A stretch of 27,503 nucleotides of DNA, taken from NCBI GenBank assembly GCA_905234775.1, contig CAJOJC010000008.1, forward strand, positions 1-27,503. The letters are read 5' to 3'. Of this stretch, positions 21,412 to 27,503 are shown piece after piece. The stretch is from an uncultured Bacteroidales bacterium (lineage in GTDB: Bacteria > Bacteroidota > Bacteroidia > Bacteroidales > UBA932). The notes beneath the pieces are model-generated. The model saw nothing but the letters and a program-made list of their open reading frames with translations. It was not told where the DNA came from and searched no databases. Both the position numbers and the translations under genes were made by a program. Position 1 is the first letter of the stretch. The number at the start of each line of letters is the position of its first letter.

Positions 21412-22943
21412 TGATGCGTTATAGAAAGATATTAATGTATGCCGCCTTGTTTCTAGCGGCAGCCTGCACTGAGCCGGAGCCCTCAAAACCGGATGGCCCG
21501 GACAAACCGGATCCACAACCCGCCGAGGGCAGAATAACGGTCGCGGCCGGTTTTGAGGCCATATTCAATAGTGGGATTACCGCCCCGGCCGAGGCTCAGA
21601 CCTATGAGGTCAAGTTCAACGTCACCCAGAACTGGAGTACGAGCATTGCGTACACCGGCCCCAAGGATTGGCTCTCAATCCTCCCGACTAAGGGAAGCGC
21701 CGGCGATGTTGACATGACAGTCACTATCCAGGCAAACACGGCCGAGGACGCGCGCACATGTTCGCTTACGATCAAGTGTGACAAGGCTTCGAAGACGATC
21801 AGCATCACTCAGGCGGGCGCGAAAACCGACCCGGGTCCCGGCCCTGATCCCGTGGCGGTGGAGAGCGTCACCCTCAATGCCCACAACGCATCGCTGTACG
21901 TAGGCGAGTCCGGCCGCCTTGTGGCAACCGTCCTTCCGGACAACGCTACGGACAAGACCGTTACCTGGGCCAGCGACGAGCCGGGAGTGGCGAGCGTAGA
22001 CCAGAACGGTGTCGTTACGGCAGTCTCTGAAGGAACAGCGGTAATCACCGCAACCGCCGGAGGCAAATCCGACAGCTGTATAATAACCGTCATCGATAAT
22101 AGTGGCCCCGCAGAAGAGTACTACATCAGGATTTCTCCGAAGGAGGTAACAATATATAAGGGCGAAACAATCACACTTAACGTTACTACCAGCCACGCCT
22201 TCCTGAAATTCGCCAAACGAGGTTACGAAGGACGCCACGACGCTTCCGTTATCTATGTCAATCCTACCTCCGCGGGCGACGGCTTCTATAAAGATATAGA
22301 AGTGACCGGCCTCTCGGTCGGCTCTACCGAAATCGCGGTTGAGGCATACGATTCGGAAGCGTTTGCGCTTACAGGCCTAAAGGACACCTGCTACGTTACC
22401 GTTATCGAGCGCGAATGCTCAATGATTTCCCTCGACAGGATGGAACTGACCATCGCGCCCGGTTCGACCTTTAAACTCACTGCGACTACCAACCCCGCAG
22501 AGGCGGCCCAACATATCAAATGGGTCAGTGCCAACGAAGCGGTGGCAACTGTCAACGACGGAACAATCACTGCCGTCGCTAACGGAACGACCATTATCGC
22601 AGCTTCCGCGGGCAGCCTTACCGCACTTTGTACAGTGACTGTCGCTGAGCCCGTAGCGGTTACATCCATCACCCTCGACAAGACGTCCGTGAGCCTGGCG
22701 AAGGGCAAGACCCTGCAGCTCACGGCGACCGTGAACCCGAACAACGCGACTGACAAGACCCTGACCTGGGCCAGTTCCAACGACGCTGTAGTAACCGTCA
22801 GCCCCAACGGTCTCCTCACCGGAGTCGCCGAAGGCAAGGCCACGATTACCGTCAGCGCCGGCTCGGTTCAGGCGACCTGTTCGGTAGAAGTAACCAACTC
22901 CGACATCGAAGGCATCGACGACGGCGGACAAACAAACTGGTAG
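21411..22943 (+). CDS. Lipoprotein with BACON and Big_2 Ig-like domains
   Basis: A 510-aa predicted surface lipoprotein: signal MMRYRKILMYAALFLAAAC (Cys19), then a Pro/Lys/Asp linker. A BACON-like domain is at about 40-136 (NWSTSIAY, DWLSILPTKGSAGD, SITQAGA). Three bacterial Ig-like (Big_2) domains lie at about 147-227, 337-412 and 416-494, each with the pattern VTLN, GxxxxLVATVLPDNATDKTVTWAS and GTAVITATAGGK. Between the first two lies a degenerate Ig-like segment (236-333, YYIRISPKEVTIYKGETITL). Such stacks act as stalks or adhesins. A second ATG (21414) is equally possible as the start. It overlaps protease 1 by one base and is followed after 4 nt by the fimbrillin-like gene. Confidence 0.85.
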   Translation: MMRYRKILMYAALFLAAACTEPEPSKPDGPDKPDPQPAEGRITVAAGFEAIFNSGITAPAEAQTYEVKFNVTQNWSTSIAYTGPKDWLSILPTKGSAGDVDMTVTIQANTAEDARTCSLTIKCDKASKTISITQAGAKTDPGPGPDPVAVESVTLNAHNASLYVGESGRLVATVLPDNATDKTVTWASDEPGVASVDQNGVVTAVSEGTAVITATAGGKSDSCIITVIDNSGPAEEYYIRISPKEVTIYKGETITLNVTTSHAFLKFAKRGYEGRHDASVIYVNPTSAGDGFYKDIEVTGLSVGSTEIAVEAYDSEAFALTGLKDTCYVTVIERECSMISLDRMELTIAPGSTFKLTATTNPAEAAQHIKWVSANEAVATVNDGTITAVANGTTIIAASAGSLTALCTVTVAEPVAVTSITLDKTSVSLAKGKTLQLTATVNPNNATDKTLTWASSNDAVVTVSPNGLLTGVAEGKATITVSAGSVQATCSVEVTNSDIEGIDDGGQTNW

Positions 22944-22947
22944 ACCT

Positions 22948-24141
22948 ATGAAGACGATAAAACTACTTTCGATATTGCTTGCCGCCGCCCTGACCTGCTC
23001 CTGCCTTTTCGAGCAGGAAGGCCCGAAGATGTCAGCGGCTCCTAAATACCACGCCACCTCCGAATCTGCCCGCGAAACCCGCACGGCCCTCGAGAGGGGC
23101 GACGCAGTGGCGAAGGTCGTTTGGAATACCGACGACCGGATCAGCGTTTTCGCGAAATCGACCCTAAACCGCCAGTACCGCTTCACCGGCGAAGACGGCG
23201 CGACCAGCGGCGATTTCGAGGAGGTCGCCGGCGCCAGCGGTCAGGCCGATGCGCTCACGATGAGCTACGCCGTATACCCATATTCGGAGGCTTATACGAT
23301 CAGCACCGAGGGTGTGGTCAGCCTCACCTGGCCGGCCGCGCAGCACTACCGGGCGGCAAACTACGACCCCGCGGCTGCGATCATGTTCGCCCGCAGTGCG
23401 AACGAAAACCTGACGTTCATGCACGCCGGCGGCTACCTCTGCATCTCGCTCTACGGCGAGGGAATCAAGGTCAAAAGCGTCACCCTCACGGCCGAGGGCG
23501 AGCAGTTGATCTCCGGCCCTGTGAAGGTTTGGGCCGAGCAGGAAGGCCAGGTCGAGACCGTGAAGGCCGCGTTCCAGACTGGCGCGACAGGCGCGATTAC
23601 CCTAACCGCCGCTTCCCCCGTGACGATCGGAGCGAGCAGCGCTGCCGCGACCGAATTCTGGTTCTGCGTGCCTCCTACCGAGTTTGCGCAGGGCTTCACG
23701 ATTACGATTCGGGACGAGGGCGGCCGTGAAACCGTTTTCTCGACCGCGAAGAGCATAAAGCTCGAGCGGGCGAAGATGACCCGCATGGACCCCGTCCGGG
23801 TCGACATGGGCGACGCGCTGCCCACCGAACCGGGCATCTATTATGCAACCGGCAGTCCGCTGGTTTTCGATCCGCTGGTGTGGCAGCTCAGCTGCCTGAA
23901 GTCTGGCGGTCAGGCCTGGCTACGTGCCGTGGATCTGGAGAATCTGGGCGCAAAGGTGCTGGGCCCCGTCCCGGCCGCGCTTAAACTCGGGCTGGTGACG
24001 ACCGCGACCCTCGAAGAGTTCGCGTTCGCCACTCCGGAGAATAAGACTGAGAAGCAACTGACGCTCAGGGTGGTCGCGATGGGTGATTACTATGTCACCT
24101 TCGCTGATGGAGACAATAACTATTACGTAATGAGATTCTAG
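22948..24141 (+). CDS. Fimbrillin-like lipoprotein
   Basis: A 397-aa predicted lipoprotein; the signal MKTIKLLSILLAAALTCSC has Cys at 17 and 19, either of which may be lipidated. Residues about 45-280 match the fimbrillin-family (FimB/Mfa-like) N-terminal pattern: TRTALERGDAVAKVVWNTDD, RISVFAKS, YAVYPYSEAY, a WPAAQHY segment, FMHAGGYLCISLYG and VKSVTLTAEGEQLISGPVKV. A C-terminal part (290-397) follows with no match I can name. Related proteins form fimbriae or cap them, but many are simply surface lipoproteins. It sits between two proteases in one operon, with 4-nt gaps on each side. Confidence 0.75.
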   Translation: MKTIKLLSILLAAALTCSCLFEQEGPKMSAAPKYHATSESARETRTALERGDAVAKVVWNTDDRISVFAKSTLNRQYRFTGEDGATSGDFEEVAGASGQADALTMSYAVYPYSEAYTISTEGVVSLTWPAAQHYRAANYDPAAAIMFARSANENLTFMHAGGYLCISLYGEGIKVKSVTLTAEGEQLISGPVKVWAEQEGQVETVKAAFQTGATGAITLTAASPVTIGASSAAATEFWFCVPPTEFAQGFTITIRDEGGRETVFSTAKSIKLERAKMTRMDPVRVDMGDALPTEPGIYYATGSPLVFDPLVWQLSCLKSGGQAWLRAVDLENLGAKVLGPVPAALKLGLVTTATLEEFAFATPENKTEKQLTLRVVAMGDYYVTFADGDNNYYVMRF

Positions 24142-24145
24142 CGCT

Positions 24146-26413
24146 ATGAAAAAGATACTGTTATCATTATTGATTCTTGTCGGCTGGACCGTTTCCAGTT
24201 TTGGCGCTTATGTCCCTTACCGCCCGGAGATTCCGGCAAGACAATTAGGAGACAGGAAGATCCTTGTTTTGCTGTATAATGACCCTGCTTATGGCAGCGC
24301 AGCAACCTCCGAATGGCCAAAATTTGACTTGATAAGTCAGAATTTCCATCAGTATTTCGACCAAGTGTTCAATGAAGAAGGATGGGCAAGCGCACCATTC
24401 GAGAGCAATGTCCAGATTCCTGGATACTGGTATGGAAATACCTGGATCACCAGTTATACCTGCTGGGTAAAACCTGTCGGTTCGGTCAGAGATTACTACA
24501 TAGAAAATTCATACGGGAAATACCGTCCTCAATTCGATGTGTATGGACCCGTAGATATCTCGCAGGAAGCAGTGGCCGGGTCCATTATTGATGATACTGC
24601 AATTCAAGAGAGAATAATCACTGAATGCTTGGAGAACCTGGGAGATCAGGTTAATCTAGGTGATTATGATACCGACGGCGACGGCATCGTTGATTGTATC
24701 ATCCTTTCCAGAGTTGGCTCTATGCATGATGGTATAAAGACAACTGTTAATCTGGAAATACGGGGAAAAAGAATCAAGTCGGTCGTCTTCGTAGATACTC
24801 CTTATCCCGGAGATATCTGCCACGAATTCGGCCACTATCTTGGATTCGGGGATGCTTATGATCCCAGGCAAGGGAGTACGACTGCCGGACATCTGCCCAA
24901 CAAATACAGCCTTATGGCTACAGGTAATGCCAATCATCCTTCCGGTACTCCGCCTTATCTTTCATCATTTGAGCGCTACTATATGGGTTGGCTCGACGGT
25001 TTCGAGACAATTGAGAAATCCGGAACATATCTGCTGTCTCCAGTCAGTGAAGGCGGCGCCTATAAGATCGACACTCCCAATGAGGGAGAGTTCTTCATCA
25101 TAGAGTATAGGCCCTGCTCGCGTTGGGATCAGTTCATCCCGTCCTTTGGTTTGTTAATCTATCATATTGACCAGTCAAAGAGGGTTATTGACGGAAAGGC
25201 CGCCATCGATTGGTGGAAACCTATGGGTGTAATCAATGTCAACAGCCAGGACTATCCGCTTTATTCCATTGTTCACGATGATATTAATCCTGCGACCTGG
25301 GCTCTTCCTGGCGAGAATAAGAATTGTGAATTCGAGCTTGTCGACGGTGACGGAAACAAGATAGGCGTCACAATCAAGGACATTGGTTTTAATGGAAATG
25401 ACAAGGCCTGGTTCCGCGCCGATTTCTCGTATTCCGTATACGGTAAGATAACCGATGTGGCAGGAAAACCGTTGTCGGGGGTGACCGTTTTGCTGAAGAC
25501 GGCGACTGGCGGCGAGTATTCGGCTCAGAGCGATGCTGCCGGCAATTATAAGATCTCGATGGAAGACATTGTTCTTGGCTCTACAGTTGAGGTCTCTGTC
25601 TCGTATTCAGATTATCTTCCGGTTTCCACTTCAGTTCAGATGAGCAGTGTCGGGGTTAAACACGACATCATTCTGCGTAAGAGCGGGGAAGGCATCCCCT
25701 ATACCCTCCAGAAGTACGACGAGAGCGGCACCTCCACTCGATTTGGGGTTTTCGGACAATATGGAGGTACTGTCGCGATGCGATATACGGCCAGTGAACT
25801 TAGGGATGCCGGCTTAGTGGGAGCGAAGCTCAACTCGATTTCCTTCTTCACAGGCTATCCCAACACCTTTGGCTATATGTCTAACTTCTATGCGGTCGTG
25901 TATTTCGGCAAAGACCCGGTCCTTGTAAAAGATGTGACCGACATTTACTCCGGGACAGAGTGGATGACCGCAGATGTTTCGGAAGACAACATAGTCATCC
26001 CGTCCGGCAAGGATGTTTACATCGGTTATGCCATCAAGTGTTCCTGCCCGTCAGATTCAGGCTACTGGCCTTCAGTTACCGCATTCAAAGGCAACCACAA
26101 TGGCGGATACAGCGTAAAGGATGTGGTGGGAGAACAGATCAACTGGTCTACCAGCGGAAACTACGAATTCTTGATCAAGGCGAATGTGGTGGTGCCGCCT
26201 GCTTCCGCCGGTGGTACCAATCCGTCGGATTTCGGCATTGCGTGGATAGAAATTGACAGCGAGGGTTATCTCGTAGTCCATCCCGCCGCCGGAAAGACTG
26301 TTCAGAGTGAAGACTGGGACGACAGCACCGATCCGATCTGGACCTGCACCCTAACCTACACTGACGGAACTACCGAGACTGTCTTCTTCGACATCACTCC
26401 GTACGACGAATAG
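24146..26413 (+). CDS. Secreted M6-type metalloprotease 2
   Basis: A 755-aa paralogue of protease 1 in the same operon. The signal peptide is MKKILLSLLILVGWTVSSFG. The M6 catalytic domain has RDYYIENSYGKYRPQFDVYG, DYDTDGDGIVDCIIL, the zinc site H226-E-F-G-H230-Y-L-G-F-G-D236 and EYRPCSRWDQFIPSFGLLIY. A carboxypeptidase-regulatory-like domain (VYGKITDVAGKPLSGVTVLL) and a beta domain (KLNSISFFTGYP, GKDVYIGYAIKC) follow, the same order as in protease 1. The C-terminal part is acidic and differs from protease 1. The first about 1.2 kb is visibly more AT-rich than its neighbours. All metal ligands are present. Confidence 0.87.
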   Translation: MKKILLSLLILVGWTVSSFGAYVPYRPEIPARQLGDRKILVLLYNDPAYGSAATSEWPKFDLISQNFHQYFDQVFNEEGWASAPFESNVQIPGYWYGNTWITSYTCWVKPVGSVRDYYIENSYGKYRPQFDVYGPVDISQEAVAGSIIDDTAIQERIITECLENLGDQVNLGDYDTDGDGIVDCIILSRVGSMHDGIKTTVNLEIRGKRIKSVVFVDTPYPGDICHEFGHYLGFGDAYDPRQGSTTAGHLPNKYSLMATGNANHPSGTPPYLSSFERYYMGWLDGFETIEKSGTYLLSPVSEGGAYKIDTPNEGEFFIIEYRPCSRWDQFIPSFGLLIYHIDQSKRVIDGKAAIDWWKPMGVINVNSQDYPLYSIVHDDINPATWALPGENKNCEFELVDGDGNKIGVTIKDIGFNGNDKAWFRADFSYSVYGKITDVAGKPLSGVTVLLKTATGGEYSAQSDAAGNYKISMEDIVLGSTVEVSVSYSDYLPVSTSVQMSSVGVKHDIILRKSGEGIPYTLQKYDESGTSTRFGVFGQYGGTVAMRYTASELRDAGLVGAKLNSISFFTGYPNTFGYMSNFYAVVYFGKDPVLVKDVTDIYSGTEWMTADVSEDNIVIPSGKDVYIGYAIKCSCPSDSGYWPSVTAFKGNHNGGYSVKDVVGEQINWSTSGNYEFLIKANVVVPPASAGGTNPSDFGIAWIEIDSEGYLVVHPAAGKTVQSEDWDDSTDPIWTCTLTYTDGTTETVFFDITPYDE

Positions 26414-26435
26414 TCCTTCGCGTCCAAAAAATTGC

Positions 26436-26443
26436 TAAATTTG
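26436..26443 (+). promoter_or_regulatory. -7 box of the ddl promoter
   Basis: TAAATTTG matches TAnnTTTG and ends 8 nt before the ATG at 26452, so ddl is probably transcribed separately from the protease operon. No hairpin terminator is visible in the 38-nt gap. Confidence 0.5.
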
Positions 26444-26451
26444 AAGCCATT

Positions 26452-27503
26452 ATGAAACTAAACGTTGGAGTTCTGTTTGGCGGCAGATCCGTAGAGAATG
26501 AAATTTCGGTGGTAACTGCTCTGCAGGTAATTGAGTCCCTTAACAGGGAAAAGTACGAGATAGTCCCGATCTATATCGCAAAGACAGGAAAATGGTATAC
26601 AGGAAAGGCTCTTCTGGAGCTCGGCAAGTACCGCAATATGCCCGCGCTCTTCAAGGAGTGTAAGGAAGTTTTCTTCAAGTCCGTCTATGGCGACCACAAC
26701 CTCTATACTAACGGACTGTTCGGAAAACAGAAAGTGGTAGCGAAGATCGATACTATCCTTCCGACTCTCCATGGAACTAACTGCGAAGACGGAACTCTTC
26801 AGGGAGTTCTCGAGGTGATCGGTATCCCGTACGTAGGTTGCAATACCTTTGCTTCTGCTAACGGAATGGACAAGATCGCGATGAAGCAGATTCTTCGCGA
26901 CAGCGGAATCTCCGTCGTAGACTTTGTCTGGTTCACCGATAAGGAGTGGGACGACCGCCGTGAGACTGTTCTTGACAATATCGAGAAGACTATCCCTTAT
27001 CCGGTAATTATCAAACCGGCGAACTCCGGCTCGAGTGTTGGTATTTCTCCGGCCCACAACCGTCAGGAGCTCGCCGATGCGGTTGACTATGCGGCTCAGT
27101 TTACTACACGAGTTATCGTGGAGCGCATGCTCGGAAAGCTCAAGGAGGTAAACTGCTCGGTGATGGGAGACTACTATGACTGCAAACCGTCCGTCTGCGA
27201 GATTCCGCTAAGGAGCGGCGAGATTCTCAGCTACTCCGATAAGTATCAGAGCGGCGGCGCGAAGGGCTCCAAGGGCGCGAAGCTGACCGGCGCGAAAGTC
27301 GCCGGTCCGAAGCTCGCAGAGGGCCATCCGGGCGCCGACGGCGCGGGCATGGCCTCGCTGAAGCGTCAGCTGCCCGCCGACCTCCCGGACAACGTCACTG
27401 AGCTGGTCCAGGAATTCGCGATGAGGACCTTCAAGACTCTCGGCTGCGAGGGCCTCGCCAGAATCGATCTCATGATCGACGAGACGGACGGCCGCATCTA
27501 TGT
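26452..27503 (+). CDS. ddl: D-alanine--D-alanine ligase (3' end outside window)
   Basis: About 350 residues are visible; the frame is still open at the window edge. It is an ATP-grasp enzyme joining two D-Ala for peptidoglycan precursors. MKLNVGVLFGGRSVENEISV is the N-terminal signature with the active-site Glu. PTLHGTNCEDGTLQGVLEVIGIPYVGC, ASANGMDKIAMKQIL, PVIIKPANSGSSVGIS and VIVERML follow, and EGLARIDLMIDE lies near the edge. In the omega-loop region, after YSDKYQS, there is a long Gly/Ala/Lys-rich low-complexity stretch (about 265-300). The promoter is its own. Its product would be the dipeptide added by MurF. Confidence 0.95.
   Translation, partial: MKLNVGVLFGGRSVENEISVVTALQVIESLNREKYEIVPIYIAKTGKWYTGKALLELGKYRNMPALFKECKEVFFKSVYGDHNLYTNGLFGKQKVVAKIDTILPTLHGTNCEDGTLQGVLEVIGIPYVGCNTFASANGMDKIAMKQILRDSGISVVDFVWFTDKEWDDRRETVLDNIEKTIPYPVIIKPANSGSSVGISPAHNRQELADAVDYAAQFTTRVIVERMLGKLKEVNCSVMGDYYDCKPSVCEIPLRSGEILSYSDKYQSGGAKGSKGAKLTGAKVAGPKLAEGHPGADGAGMASLKRQLPADLPDNVTELVQEFAMRTFKTLGCEGLARIDLMIDETDGRIY

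Noticed and set aside
26072..27057. Minus-strand open frames opposite the end of protease 2 and ddl.
   Set aside because: Shadows of strongly supported plus-strand genes with no domain of their own.

Overview
The window looks like a piece of a Bacteroidales (Bacteroidetes) chromosome, probably from a gut- or rumen-type lineage of moderate-to-high GC. The signs are TAnnTTTG-type -7 promoter boxes just upstream of most transcription units, few Shine-Dalgarno sequences, many SPII lipoproteins, BACON, Big_2, FISUMP-like and fimbrillin-like domains, and the mreB-mreC-mreD-mrdA-rodA order. Family and genus cannot be fixed from the sequence alone.

Layout. Positions 1-3200 are an accessory-looking, gene-poor stretch. 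It holds a ParDE toxin-antitoxin pair with a palindrome on its promoter, a cluster of at least four related stem-loop repeats (907-1260), a small FISUMP-like lipoprotein, and a tRNA-Leu(UAA) gene on the minus strand. That tRNA gene is interrupted in its anticodon loop by a complete 215-nt group I intron. The tRNA 3' end plus its terminator hairpin is duplicated about 1.1 kb away (1269-1316). Several strong hairpins fill 2205-2375 and 2824-3062.

Positions 3203-14576 are core cell-envelope and housekeeping genes. The minus-strand elongasome operon mreB-mreC-mreD-mrdA(PBP2)-rodA, with every junction overlapping, is divergent from ispD. Then come an Lrp/AsnC regulator and topA (minus), divergent from a class A PBP (plus). 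The PBP1A gene continues into an alpha/beta hydrolase and an unusual membrane-anchored MurF-like ligase, with 1-nt or overlapping junctions. A D-Ala-D-Ala ligase (ddl), which makes the dipeptide that MurF enzymes use, runs off the right edge. The window is therefore rich in peptidoglycan functions.

Positions 16936-18374 hold a HipBA-type toxin-antitoxin pair. Positions 18410-26413 hold one tight five-gene operon for exported proteins: a BACON lipoprotein, an M6-type zinc metalloprotease, a BACON/Big_2 lipoprotein, a fimbrillin-like lipoprotein and a second M6-type metalloprotease. It reads as a surface or secreted protease-adhesin locus.

The strongest special observation is the ORF-less group I intron in tRNA-Leu(UAA). 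It sits at the insertion site, and has the conserved core, of the cyanobacterial/plastid tRNA-Leu intron. Helices P1, P2, P3, P4, P6, P7 and P9 can be drawn, and P4 and P7 covary relative to the cyanobacterial intron as I remember it.
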